Shown piece after piece: positions 27,959 to 36,050 of a stretch of 64,000 nucleotides of DNA (positions are counted from its first letter, which is position 1; every line of letters begins with the position of its first letter). The position numbers and the translations under genes were made by a program. Source of the DNA: Chryseobacterium sp. OV279 (lineage in GTDB: Bacteria > Bacteroidota > Bacteroidia > Flavobacteriales > Weeksellaceae). The notes below the pieces were generated by a model, which saw only the letters and a program-made list of their open reading frames with translations, was not told the origin of the DNA and searched no databases. The stretch is from NCBI RefSeq assembly GCF_900128945.1, contig NZ_FQUD01000004.1:744001-808000 (forward strand). Direction: 5' to 3'.

Positions 27959-28297
27959 TTATTCTCTGTCGAAGCGGGCTAATTTTTTGTCGATCCAAAT
28001 CGTGGCAAAAGGAAAAAATGCTGAAATTAAAGCAAAGACACTGTCTTCATCATCCCAGGTAAATATTTTTCGTATCGCAGGGAGAAAGATCAGATACAAT
28101 GTAAAAAATAACCCGTGAATACTGCCAATAGTACTGATATAAACAATTGGGAAAATACCTTCCGGATCCACCCGTATCCAGATCATTGCGGTGAACAGGA
28201 AAAACCATGAAACAGCTTCAGCCAGACAGATTTGTCTAAACCATCTGATCACTTTATCCTGAGGATATTTTAAGAAAAAATTTTCGATAAACTCCAT
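27959..28297 (-). CDS. DUF3817 family membrane protein
   Basis: A 112-residue protein with three hydrophobic segments (about 22-42, 48-72 and 85-105) and the sequence RWFRQICLAEAVSWFFLF near the start, typical of DUF3817 (small integral membrane proteins of unknown function). It is the last gene of a minus-strand series that begins with recJ, nadD and the four-helix gene, with 83 bases to nadD, so it may be co-transcribed. Nothing in it suggests catalysis. Confidence 0.78.
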   Translation of the reverse strand: MEFIENFFLKYPQDKVIRWFRQICLAEAVSWFFLFTAMIWIRVDPEGIFPIVYISTIGSIHGLFFTLYLIFLPAIRKIFTWDDEDSVFALISAFFPFATIWIDKKLARFDRE

Positions 28298-28380
28298 GTC
28301 TTGATATATAAATTGAAAAATAGCAGGCCGTATTGGAATCTAACTTCTAATTTCTAGCTTCTAATTTCTTTCTTACAAAA

Positions 28381-28965
28381 TTACTTATAAAAACTGCTTC
28401 CGTCCAAATATTCAAAAACTTCCGGTGGAAGCATAGGACGTACATTTTTCCCTTCTTTGATCATGTTTCTGATCTCCGTAGCAGAAAGTTCTATAACGGG
28501 TGCTTTGATCATGGAAATGTTCTCATGCTGCAGATATTCCGAATCTTTCTTTTCCCCTTCAAAAACCCTTGGATACACAATGATATGATGGTTTTTGATC
28601 AGAAGTTCAGCATTTTTCCATTTATGAAGGCTGCCCAGATTATCTTCACCCATGATCAGACTGAAAGAATGATCAGGATATTTTTCATGAAGATAGGTCA
28701 GCGTATCAATGGTATAGCTAGGTTTTGGAAGTGAAAACTCTACGTTGGAAGCTCTCATTTTAGGATAGCTTTTTACTGCGAGCTGCACCATATCCAGCCG
28801 GTTATGATCTTTAAGCAGTGATTTTTTATCTTTAAAAGGGTTTTGCGGGCTTACTACAAACCATAATTCATCCATGTCGGTATGTTCCAGGATGTAATTG
28901 GCCAGAATTAAATGTCCGATGTGTATCGGATTGAAAGAACCGAAAAATAAGCCGATTTTTTTCAT
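28381..28965 (-). CDS. nadD: Nicotinate-nucleotide adenylyltransferase
   Basis: Transfers AMP from ATP to nicotinate mononucleotide, the penultimate step of NAD synthesis, in the cytoplasm. The nucleotidyltransferase signature FGSFNPIHIGH (residues 8-18, with the HIGH catalytic motif) and the late ATP-binding motif LSATEIRNMI (about 160-169) are intact. The 194-residue length is normal. The gene's start lies only 7 bases from the left inverted repeat of the element at 28972-29402, so that element separates nadD from recJ. Confidence 0.94.
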   Translation of the reverse strand: MKKIGLFFGSFNPIHIGHLILANYILEHTDMDELWFVVSPQNPFKDKKSLLKDHNRLDMVQLAVKSYPKMRASNVEFSLPKPSYTIDTLTYLHEKYPDHSFSLIMGEDNLGSLHKWKNAELLIKNHHIIVYPRVFEGEKKDSEYLQHENISMIKAPVIELSATEIRNMIKEGKNVRPMLPPEVFEYLDGSSFYK

Positions 28966-28971
28966 GATTTG

Positions 28972-29402
28972 TTAGGGCTTAGGTTTAGGGGATTAGGAAT
29001 TAGGGTTGGATTGTAATTTTGTAATAATGGCATTAAGCATTTTTGATATTTCAGATGTTTTTCCACTTAAATTTTCAAACTCTTCAGGCGTTAAATAATT
29101 TAAATTTTTTGCAATAATGAGTTGGGTTTCCAGTTCTGCACAGCTTCCACGGGCAATCTTTAAAAATTGCAGATAATCTAATGTGGATCTTCTTGAATGG
29201 CCTTCCGCAATATTCGAGGGAATAGAAACGGAAGAGCGCCGAATCTGGCTGGTAAGAGAATAAACTTCTTCTTTTGGAAAACTTTTGGTAAAGGAGTAAA
29301 TTTCAGTAACAAGATGTACTGATTTCTGCCACACCAATAATTCCTTAAAATTTCCCATAGCGCTATCCCTATTACCTTATCCCTTACTCCTAATCCCTAA
29401 AC
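28972..29402. mobile_element. Putative mobile cassette: inverted TTAGGG-rich ends around a four-helix-bundle gene
   Basis: Left end 28984-29005 reads TTTAGGGGATTAGGAATTAG plus GG. The right end 29383-29401, read on the minus strand, is TTTAGGGATTAGGAGTAAGG, similar with small gaps. Looser TTAGGG-like hexamers extend outward and inward on both sides (28972-29009, 29363-29402). The ends lie in inverted orientation about a single 366-base gene. They overlap the stop codon of recJ (TAG inside the right repeat) and of the four-helix gene (TAA inside the left repeat). A related inverted repeat without cargo occurs at 45330-45415. No transposase or target duplication was found, so mobility is inference. 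Confidence 0.5.
28993..29358 (-). CDS. Four-helix-bundle protein (23S rRNA intervening-sequence type)
   Basis: A 121-residue protein of the S23/IVS four-helix-bundle family, known from open frames inside 23S rRNA intervening sequences and related to the Avd accessory proteins of diversity-generating retroelements. The family pattern is clear: FKELLVWQKSVHLV, QIRRSSVSIPSNIAEGH, FLKIARGSCAELETQL. It has four amphipathic helices and a basic surface, suggesting nucleic-acid binding. The C-terminal SNPNS and stop are encoded by the left inverted repeat. No rRNA, reverse transcriptase or variable repeat is nearby, so this is a stand-alone copy. Confidence 0.88.
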   Translation of the reverse strand: MGNFKELLVWQKSVHLVTEIYSFTKSFPKEEVYSLTSQIRRSSVSIPSNIAEGHSRRSTLDYLQFLKIARGSCAELETQLIIAKNLNYLTPEEFENLSGKTSEISKMLNAIITKLQSNPNS

Positions 29403-31102
29403 TTTACATCTTTAATATTCAAATAATGCGTTACATTTCCTTTCCAGTGGTTTTCCTCTAAGGTGAAAGCAAGATCGAAGTTTTTGTTTTTAAAATCTTC
29501 AGCATGCTGTCCCAGTTTGAAGCCTACACATTCTATATTTCTTCCTGTGGATTCCTGCTTGATATAAAACTTCAGGTGATTGTTGTCTTTCCCCATTGTT
29601 TTCACATAACCGGAAAGTTTCTGGTCGGTGAGCGTAAGGATAGGTTTCATATTGTGAGGGCCGAAAGGGGCCAGTTTTCTGTGGAAATTGATAAACTCAC
29701 GGTTGATCTCATCCACTTTGATTTCAGAATCAATGGTAACGGAAGGTTCCTGCTGATGTTCCTGGATTTTTTCCGAAACAATTTGTTCAAATTTGATCTT
29801 GAAAGCTTCAAACTTATCCTTTTCCATGGAAAGTCCTGCAGCAGCATGATGTCCACCGAATTTCAGGAAATACTCAGAACACATATCAAGCGCTTCATGA
29901 ACGTCAAAATCAGAAACAGATCTTGCCGAGGCCACCATTTCTCCGTTGTTTCCGTCTGTGAATACCAAAGTCGGTTTATAATAAGTTTCGATAAGCCTAG
30001 AGGCGACGATACCAATCACGCCTTTGTTCCAGTCCGGATGGTAAACGATCGTGGAATGTTTGCTCTGCTGCTGGGATTCAATGATCTGGTTCAATGCCGA
30101 AAGCGTGGAATTCATATCGAGCTCACGTCTCTCGTCATTCAGATTCATAATGTCGCCCACAATCTGATTTGCGTGTTTCAGGTTGTCGGAAACCATAAGT
30201 TCCACAGCTGCTTTTCCGTGGGAGATTCTTCCTGCTGCATTGATCTTCGGAGCAATTTCAAAAACAATATTTGAGATTTCGAAGTGCGACAGTTTATCTT
30301 CCGGAATTAATAATCTTAATCCAAGATTTCTTGTTTTTCTGAGAACTTTAAGTCCCATTTTCGCAAGCACCCTGTTTTCGCCGGTCATGGAAACAATATC
30401 CGCAGCGATGGAAATAGCCAGAAGGTCGGTAAGCTCAAACAATTCAGCCTCCGGAATTTTATAAATGGTATTCAGTCCCTGGCACAGCTTAAAGCCGACA
30501 CCACATCCTGAAAGTTCTTTAAAAGGATATCTGCAGTCATTTCTTTTCGGATCCAGAACAGCCGCAGCATCAGGGATCTCGTCACCCGGAAGGTGATGGT
30601 CGCAGATGATAAAATCAATGTCTTTTTCTTTGGCATAGTTGATCATGTCGATAGCTTTGATACCGCAGTCTAAAGCAATGATCAGCGAAAAGCCGTTTTC
30701 TTTGGCAAAATCAATACCTTCGGTAGAGATTCCGTATCCTTCGGAATTCCTGTCCGGGATGTAATAATCTAAGTATTTTTTCTCAACAATTTTGCTGAGG
30801 TAAAGGTACATGACGGCAACAGCGGTAGTTCCGTCTACATCGTAATCTCCGTAAACAAGTATTTTTTCTCCGTTTTCAATGGCTGTTGCAATGCGCTCTA
30901 CAGCTTTTTGCATATCTGCCATTAAGAACGGACTGTGTATATCGGTAAGGTTGGGTTTGAAGAATTCTCTGGCCTTTTGATAATTGTCAATTCCCCTTAA
31001 AACGAGGAGTTTAGATTCAAAAGTACCAAAACCAAGTGACGAACTTAATCTGTCCACAACTTCCTCATCGGGTTCCGGCTTGTAAATCCATTTCTGACTC
31101 AT
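29390..31102 (-). CDS. recJ: Single-stranded-DNA-specific exonuclease RecJ
   Basis: Degrades single-stranded DNA 5' to 3' in recombination and mismatch repair. The 570-residue protein has the DHH-family motifs in order: YGDYDVDGTTAV (about 81-92), ALDCGI, ICDHHLPGDEIPDAA (DHH at about 167) and, in the DHHA1 domain, FGGHHAAAGLSM. A C-terminal OB-like part completes it. The final FRD and stop codon are encoded by the right repeat of the adjacent cassette, so the original C-terminus may have differed slightly. A CAAAAATA at 31107-31114 (TATTTTTG on the minus strand) would place transcription start almost at the ATG. Confidence 0.94.
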   Translation of the reverse strand: MSQKWIYKPEPDEEVVDRLSSSLGFGTFESKLLVLRGIDNYQKAREFFKPNLTDIHSPFLMADMQKAVERIATAIENGEKILVYGDYDVDGTTAVAVMYLYLSKIVEKKYLDYYIPDRNSEGYGISTEGIDFAKENGFSLIIALDCGIKAIDMINYAKEKDIDFIICDHHLPGDEIPDAAAVLDPKRNDCRYPFKELSGCGVGFKLCQGLNTIYKIPEAELFELTDLLAISIAADIVSMTGENRVLAKMGLKVLRKTRNLGLRLLIPEDKLSHFEISNIVFEIAPKINAAGRISHGKAAVELMVSDNLKHANQIVGDIMNLNDERRELDMNSTLSALNQIIESQQQSKHSTIVYHPDWNKGVIGIVASRLIETYYKPTLVFTDGNNGEMVASARSVSDFDVHEALDMCSEYFLKFGGHHAAAGLSMEKDKFEAFKIKFEQIVSEKIQEHQQEPSVTIDSEIKVDEINREFINFHRKLAPFGPHNMKPILTLTDQKLSGYVKTMGKDNNHLKFYIKQESTGRNIECVGFKLGQHAEDFKNKNFDLAFTLEENHWKGNVTHYLNIKDVKFRD

Positions 31103-31183
31103 TTCACAAAAATAAGGAAAAAAAACAGCATTTTGAAATGATTAAGGATGAACTTGACTTACTGAATGTTAAAAAAAATTATC

Positions 31184-31191
31184 TATCTTCG
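31184..31191 (+). promoter_or_regulatory. Promoter -7 element (TATCTTCG) of the M48 protease gene
   Basis: TATCTTCG is one base off TAnnTTTG. A TTGAC lies at 31154-31158, though with a longer spacer than usual. Its position supports the start at 31213 rather than any upstream in-frame ATG, because those would lie upstream of the transcript start. Confidence 0.5.
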
Positions 31192-31212
31192 CGGTCCAAA
31201 TTAAAAATGATT

Positions 31213-32025
31213 ATGAAAAAAATGACTCTCTGCCTTTTATTCTTAGGGGCAATGAATGCTGTATCAGCACAGAAAATCAATCTTGGAAAAGCGGCAGGTA
31301 TTGTTTCGAAAGGAGCAAAAGCCCTTACGTTTACCAATGAAGACGCGGTGAAACTGTCTAAGGAATCTGTGGATTGGATGGACAAAAACAACGAGGTTGC
31401 AGGTCCGAAAGATCCTTATACGGTAAGACTGAACAAACTTTTCGGAAAGCACAAATCTCAGGACGGACTTGCCCTGAACTATAAAGTGTATAAAGTAAAG
31501 GATATCAACGCTTTTGCCTGTGCAGACGGAAGTGTACGTGTGTTTTCTTCTTTAATGGATATCATGACGGATGAAGAGCTTTTAGCAGTTATCGGGCATG
31601 AAATCGGGCACGTGAAGAATCAGGATACTAAAGATGCTATTAAATCTGCTTATTTAAAGGCAGCGGCATTGGATGCGGCATCATCAGCTTCCGGAACGGT
31701 AGCGGCACTCAACGAAAGTCAGGTAGGAAAAATGGCCAACGAATTTTTGGATGCTTCTCACAGCAAAAAACAGGAATCTGAGGCAGATACATATTCTTAT
31801 GACTTTATGAAAACGAACAGCTATAATGTAGTAGGAGCGTATTCGGCATTCAAGAAACTGGCTTTGCTTTCTGAAGGAAGTACTCAAACCGGTTTTCAAA
31901 AAATGTTCAACTCTCACCCTGATAGCGAAAAAAGAGCTCAGGCTATTAAGAAGAGAGCAGAAAAAGACGGCTTATGGAAAGACCCGGGAACGGTAGCCCT
32001 TCCTAAAACGAAGCTTACGAAATAA
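31213..32025 (+). CDS. Exported M48-family zinc metallopeptidase
   Basis: A 270-residue peptidase of the M48 type (periplasmic HtpX/BepA/LoiP relatives). MKKMTLCLLFLGAMNAVSAQ is the signal peptide. The start at 31213 is preferred (31207 is possible) because upstream in-frame codons lack a signal peptide and precede the promoter. The zinc site is HEIGH at 129-133 with the third ligand Glu188 in ESEAD. Preceding text DPYTVRLNKLFGKH and AFACADGSVRVFSSLM fits the family. It probably degrades misfolded envelope proteins. It is monocistronic with its own terminator. Confidence 0.88.
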   Translation: MKKMTLCLLFLGAMNAVSAQKINLGKAAGIVSKGAKALTFTNEDAVKLSKESVDWMDKNNEVAGPKDPYTVRLNKLFGKHKSQDGLALNYKVYKVKDINAFACADGSVRVFSSLMDIMTDEELLAVIGHEIGHVKNQDTKDAIKSAYLKAAALDAASSASGTVAALNESQVGKMANEFLDASHSKKQESEADTYSYDFMKTNSYNVVGAYSAFKKLALLSEGSTQTGFQKMFNSHPDSEKRAQAIKKRAEKDGLWKDPGTVALPKTKLTK

Positions 32026-32047
32026 TTAAATTTATAGATAAAATAAA

Positions 32048-32081
32048 AATTCCTCAAAGTTGTCTTTGAGGAATTTTTTTT
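32048..32081. terminator. Terminator between the M48 and ABC-F genes
   Basis: AATTCCTCAAAG and CTTTGAGGAATT form a 12-bp stem with loop TTGT, followed by T. The A-rich left flank also allows use on the minus strand by the convergent ABC-F gene. Confidence 0.88.
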
Positions 32082-32107
32082 ATTTAAAGTAATGTGATCT
32101 TAAAAAA

Positions 32108-33730
32108 TTAAGAATACATTTTTTCTCTGATTTCTTTTACTTTTTTGTCAGCAAGGTATTCATCGTAGGTCATTTCTCTGTCGATGATTCCTGTAGGAGT
32201 CAATTCGATGATTCTGTTACAGACAGTCTGAAGCATTTCGTGGTCATGAGATGATAACAGAAGGTTTCCTTTGAAGTTAGACAATGAGTTGTTTAACGTT
32301 GTGATACTTTCAAGGTCCAAGTGGTTAGTAGGCTCATCTAATAAAAGGATGTTTGCTTTCTGAAGCATCATTCTGCTGAACATACATCTCATTTTTTCAC
32401 CTCCTGAAAGTACTGTACAGGATTTTAGAGCTTCATCACCTGAGAAAAGCATTCTTCCTAAGAATCCTCTTACGAATTCCTCGTGACGCTCTTCGTCGTT
32501 TTTAGTGAATTGTCTCAACCAATCTACCAGGCTGATATCTTCCTGGAAGAATTTTGTGTTATCCAATGGCATGTGAGATTGGTTGGTCGTAACTCCCCAA
32601 GCCACAGTTCCCTGATCTGCCTGAACATTTCCGGCAAGAATTTCGAAAAATTCTGTGATAGCTAAAGAACTTTTAGAAAGAACAGCAACTTTATCTCCTT
32701 TTTTAAGGTTTAGGTCGATGTTTGAGAATAATAATTCTCCATCTTTAGTTTTTTCAAGACCTTTTACATCCAGGATCTGATCTCCGGCCTCTCTTTCCAT
32801 TTCGAAAATGATGGCAGGGTATCTTCTTGAAGATGGCTTAATATCATCGATGTTTAATTTATCGATCATTTTCTTTCTGGCTGTAGCCTGCTTAGCTTTT
32901 GCAACGTTCGAGCTGAATCTCGCGATGAAGTCCTGAAGTTCTTTCTTCTTTTCCTCTGCTTTTTTATTAGCCTGAGCTCTTTGTCTTGTTGCAAGCTGAG
33001 AAGCCTGATACCAGAAAGTATAGTTACCTGTATAAAGGTTCAGTTTCGCATAATCTAAATCTCCGATGTGCGTACAAACGGTATCCAGGAAGTGACGGTC
33101 GTGAGAAACTACGATCACTGTATTTTCATAATCTGCAAGGAAATTTTCTAACCAGGCAATAGTTTCAATATCAAGGTCATTCGTAGGTTCATCCAGAATC
33201 AGTACATCCGGGTTTCCGAAAAGTGCCTGAGCCAAAAGGACTTTTACTTTGTCCTGATTTTCAAGCTCGCTCATCATCTGCCAGTGCATGCCATCTTTTA
33301 CCCCAACGTTTGAAAGCATAGTCTGTGCATCAGATTCTGCAGTCCATCCGCCCATTTCATCATAGATTACACCCAGCTCACCAGCTTTGATTCCGTCTTC
33401 ATCAGAGAAGTCTTCTTTAGCATATAAAGAATCCATCTCTTCTTTTATTTCGTATAATTTTTTATTACCTCTTAAAACAGCCTCAAGAACAGTAAATTGA
33501 TCATAAGCAAAGTGATCCTGCTCCAAAACTGACATTCTTTTTCCTGGTTCCAAAGATACATGCCCTGTAGTTGGATCCTGCTTTCCTGTTAATATTTTAA
33601 GGAATGTAGATTTCCCCGCACCGTTTGCTCCGATAATCCCGTAGCAGTTTCCTTTGGTAAACATAATATTTACCTCGTCAAAAAGAACTCTTTTCCCGAA
33701 TTGTAAAGATAAGTTAGATACTGTTAACAT
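32108..33730 (-). CDS. ABC-F family ATPase (YbiT-like) with one degenerate ATP site
   Basis: A 540-residue soluble protein with two ATP-binding cassettes and no membrane segment, as in ABC-F translation factors acting on the ribosome. NBD1 has an intact Walker A (GANGAGKST, 34-42) and Walker B (VLILDEP, 176-182) but the signature position reads SELENQDK (154-161). The interdomain linker (about 240-300) is Lys/Ala-rich. In NBD2 Walker A is missing (VLSKSSLAIT, 350-359), while the signature LSGGEK (441-446) and Walker B (ILLLDEP, 461-467) are intact. YbiT-like members have a related signature change. The promoter TAATTTTG lies at 33751-33758. Confidence 0.88.
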   Translation of the reverse strand: MLTVSNLSLQFGKRVLFDEVNIMFTKGNCYGIIGANGAGKSTFLKILTGKQDPTTGHVSLEPGKRMSVLEQDHFAYDQFTVLEAVLRGNKKLYEIKEEMDSLYAKEDFSDEDGIKAGELGVIYDEMGGWTAESDAQTMLSNVGVKDGMHWQMMSELENQDKVKVLLAQALFGNPDVLILDEPTNDLDIETIAWLENFLADYENTVIVVSHDRHFLDTVCTHIGDLDYAKLNLYTGNYTFWYQASQLATRQRAQANKKAEEKKKELQDFIARFSSNVAKAKQATARKKMIDKLNIDDIKPSSRRYPAIIFEMEREAGDQILDVKGLEKTKDGELLFSNIDLNLKKGDKVAVLSKSSLAITEFFEILAGNVQADQGTVAWGVTTNQSHMPLDNTKFFQEDISLVDWLRQFTKNDEERHEEFVRGFLGRMLFSGDEALKSCTVLSGGEKMRCMFSRMMLQKANILLLDEPTNHLDLESITTLNNSLSNFKGNLLLSSHDHEMLQTVCNRIIELTPTGIIDREMTYDEYLADKKVKEIREKMYS

Positions 33731-33750
33731 ATAGTTTTGTAAATTTGGCG

Positions 33751-33758
33751 CAAAATTA
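33751..33758 (-). promoter_or_regulatory. Promoter -7 element (TAATTTTG) of the ABC-F gene
   Basis: CAAAATTA on the plus strand is TAATTTTG on the minus strand, an exact TAnnTTTG match 20 bases before the start codon. No clear -33 TTG. Confidence 0.5.
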
Positions 33759-33923
33759 CGAAAAGAATTTGGGTATTTCGTAATAATGTAATAGTCAAGT
33801 TTTTAAATGTGGGGTATTTTTTCTATATTTCATTAATGAAATAAAAGTTAGAAAGAGCCCCGGAAGACATCTTAATGATGGATTGGGCAGCCCAGTCCAA
33901 TATAATTACACGAATTTTTTAAA

Positions 33924-34382
33924 ATGAAGATCGAAAAAACAGTCAGTATATTAAACAGAAGAGCCCGTTTTGAGTATGAAATCCTTGAAGAATATGAAGC
34001 TGGGATGGTTTTGACGGGTACGGAAATAAAATCTTTACGTTCATCCAAGGCATCTATTACAGAATCCTTCTGTCAGTTTATTGATGGGGAGTTATACATT
34101 ATTAATATGATGATTGATGAGTATAAATTGGGAACTTTTTACAATCACAAAACAAAAAGGGAACGGAAATTGCTGTTGCACAAAAAAGAATTGCAGAAAC
34201 TTGAAAAGAAGTTAAAGGATGCAGGGAACACAGTTATACCTCTTAAGTTATATATCACGGATAAGGGGAAAGCAAAAGTCTTGATTTCGCTTGCCAGAGG
34301 GAAAAAACTCTTTGATAAAAGGGAAGCGATAAAAGATAGAGAAAATAAACGTAACCTAGATAGAATATTAAAGAAAAGTTAA
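33924..34382 (+). CDS. smpB: SsrA-binding protein SmpB
   Basis: Binds tmRNA and delivers it to stalled ribosomes in trans-translation. The 152-residue protein has the OB-barrel text VSILNRRARFEYEILEEYEA and MVLTGTEIKSLRSSKASITE, then NMMIDEYKLGTFYNHKTKRE and LLLHKKELQKLEKKLKDAGN. The basic C-terminal tail (KLFDKREAIKDRENKRNLDR) mimics the codon-anticodon helix. Length and motifs are typical. The tmRNA gene itself is not in this window. Just upstream, 33876-33896 holds an imperfect hairpin (GGATTGGGC/GCCCAGTCC) of unknown role. Confidence 0.95.
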   Translation: MKIEKTVSILNRRARFEYEILEEYEAGMVLTGTEIKSLRSSKASITESFCQFIDGELYIINMMIDEYKLGTFYNHKTKRERKLLLHKKELQKLEKKLKDAGNTVIPLKLYITDKGKAKVLISLARGKKLFDKREAIKDRENKRNLDRILKKS

Positions 34383-34459
34383 AAATCATTCAAAAAACTT
34401 TGTTTATAAAGAAAAATTATATTTATTTTGCATTATCAATTATTTAATCATTTAATTCT

Positions 34460-35956
34460 ATGAAAAATCTAAAATTAGGAATTTCAGCATTGGCGCTTAC
34501 TGTAGCCTCTACTGTCTTCGCGCAGACTACCAACAATCCGTGGTTGATCGGGGTTGGTGCTCATGCGGAAAATCACAAGGCAGCACAGACAGGATTCAGT
34601 AACACGTTCTCTGCTAATAATTTAACGAAGACGATGTTCAATGTGAACAACTTCTCTATTACACCTCCATTATCTAAATTAACAGTTGCTAGAAACATCG
34701 GTAAAGGTTTAGTTATCGACTGGCAGACTTCAGTAGGTAATGTAGATAACAAGAGATTCAACATGGGGAAAGAATTTTTCCTTATGACAGGTCTTGGTTT
34801 CCAGGCTAAAGCAGCTGGTCTTTTATGGAATGAAGAATCTTGGTTCGATCCATATTTAAGAGTTGGTGCTAACTACCTGAGACATGACTATACTGCACTT
34901 TCTTTCCCAAGAAACGATTACAAAGGTGAATCTGTTCCTAACGGAGACGGTGGTAACGAAATGGGTAAAGCTAACCACTTTACAGTTTCTACAGGTGCTG
35001 GTGTTAACTTCTGGGTAACTAAGAACTTCGGTCTTGGTGTACAGGGTGACTACGTGTCAACTCCAGGTGATAAATCTACAGTTGCTAACTTCTGGCAAGC
35101 TTCTGCATCGATCTTATTCAGATTCGGTAACAGAGATAGAGATAAGGATGGTATCCTAGATAAAGATGATCTTTGTCCAGATACTCCAGGTCTACCAGAA
35201 TTCCAGGGATGTCCTGATACTGACGGTGACGGAGTTCCAGATAAAGACGATCAATGTCCAGAAGTAGCTGGTCCAGTTGAAAACAACGGTTGTCCTTGGC
35301 CAGATACAGATGGTGATGGTGTTATCGACAAAGATGATGCTTGTCCTACAGTTGCAGGTCCTGCAGAAAACAACGGTTGTCCTTGGCCAGATACAGACGG
35401 TGACGGAATCTTAGATAAAGATGACGCTTGTCCTACTGTTCCAGGTCTTCCAGAATACAACGGATGTCCTAAACCAAAAGAAGTAATCGGAGTTGAAGCT
35501 ACAGGTGCTCTTAAAGGTATCTTATTCGATTTCAACAAAGCTACAATCAGACCAGAATCTAGCACTAAGTTAGATGAAGCTGCTAAGATTATTAAGCAAT
35601 CTTCTGACGGTACATTCTTAGTAACTGGTCACACAGATAAGAAAGGTGCTGATAACTATAACTTGAAACTTTCTAGACAAAGAGCTGCTTCAGTAGTTGG
35701 TGCTCTAGAAGCTAGAGGTGTTAGCGCAAACCAGTTGAAATCTGTAGGAGTTGGTGAAAGAGACGCTACTATTTCTGAAAAAGCTTCTGACGCAGACAGA
35801 ATGGTTGACAGAAAAGTTGTAGTTGAGGCTGTAAACGGTGCTGCTTGGGATGCACTTCAGAAATCTGATCTAGACGTTGTAGAGAAGAAAACTGTAGTGA
35901 AAAAAGCTAAGAAAGCTCCAGCTAAGAAAAAAGCTCCAGCTAAAAAGAAAAAATAA
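34460..35956 (+). CDS. OmpA-family outer membrane protein with TSP3 calcium-binding repeats
   Basis: A 498-residue outer-membrane protein. A signal peptide (1-21) is followed by an eight-strand-like barrel (about 22-230), then about five calcium-binding thrombospondin type 3 repeats with DTDGDGVxDKDDxCP spacing (about 228-350). An OmpA/MotB peptidoglycan-binding domain (about 355-460) has IRPESSTKLDEAA and VTGHTDKKGADNYNLKLSRQ. The tail is unusually basic (KKAKKAPAKKKAPAKKKK). Codon choice (many GGT, GCT, GTT and AAC) differs from neighbours and suggests high expression. The protein tethers the outer membrane to the cell wall. Confidence 0.93.
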   Translation: MKNLKLGISALALTVASTVFAQTTNNPWLIGVGAHAENHKAAQTGFSNTFSANNLTKTMFNVNNFSITPPLSKLTVARNIGKGLVIDWQTSVGNVDNKRFNMGKEFFLMTGLGFQAKAAGLLWNEESWFDPYLRVGANYLRHDYTALSFPRNDYKGESVPNGDGGNEMGKANHFTVSTGAGVNFWVTKNFGLGVQGDYVSTPGDKSTVANFWQASASILFRFGNRDRDKDGILDKDDLCPDTPGLPEFQGCPDTDGDGVPDKDDQCPEVAGPVENNGCPWPDTDGDGVIDKDDACPTVAGPAENNGCPWPDTDGDGILDKDDACPTVPGLPEYNGCPKPKEVIGVEATGALKGILFDFNKATIRPESSTKLDEAAKIIKQSSDGTFLVTGHTDKKGADNYNLKLSRQRAASVVGALEARGVSANQLKSVGVGERDATISEKASDADRMVDRKVVVEAVNGAAWDALQKSDLDVVEKKTVVKKAKKAPAKKKAPAKKKK

Positions 35957-35975
35957 TTAATTTTTCTAAATAATA

Positions 35976-36009
35976 AATACCTCCAATTTTTTGGGGGTAT
36001 TTTTTTTTT
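35976..36009 (+). terminator. Terminator of the OmpA gene
   Basis: AAATACCTCCAA pairs with TTGGGGGTATTT (one G-U pair), loop TTTTT, followed by a long T run. The T run directly precedes the promoter region of yebC. Confidence 0.85.
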
Positions 36010-36022
36010 GTTGACTTTTATT

Positions 36023-36030
36023 TAATTTTG
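36023..36030 (+). promoter_or_regulatory. Promoter -7 element (TAATTTTG) of the YebC gene
   Basis: An exact TAnnTTTG match that sits 21 bases before the ATG and just after the OmpA terminator. Confidence 0.55.
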
Positions 36031-36050
36031 TTGAAAATTTAAAAATTAAA

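Noticed and set aside
28972..29402. TTAGGG repeats as true telomeric sequence
   Set aside because: The units are short, irregular and internal to a chromosome with genes on both sides.
29504..30274. Long open frame on the plus strand (256 codons) inside recJ
   Set aside because: It lies antisense to the RecJ frame, which carries all the DHH motifs; its composition is the mirror of recJ codon bias.
31036..31206. N-terminal extension of the M48 protease
   Set aside because: It precedes the promoter -7 element, partly overlaps recJ, and lacks the signal peptide order.
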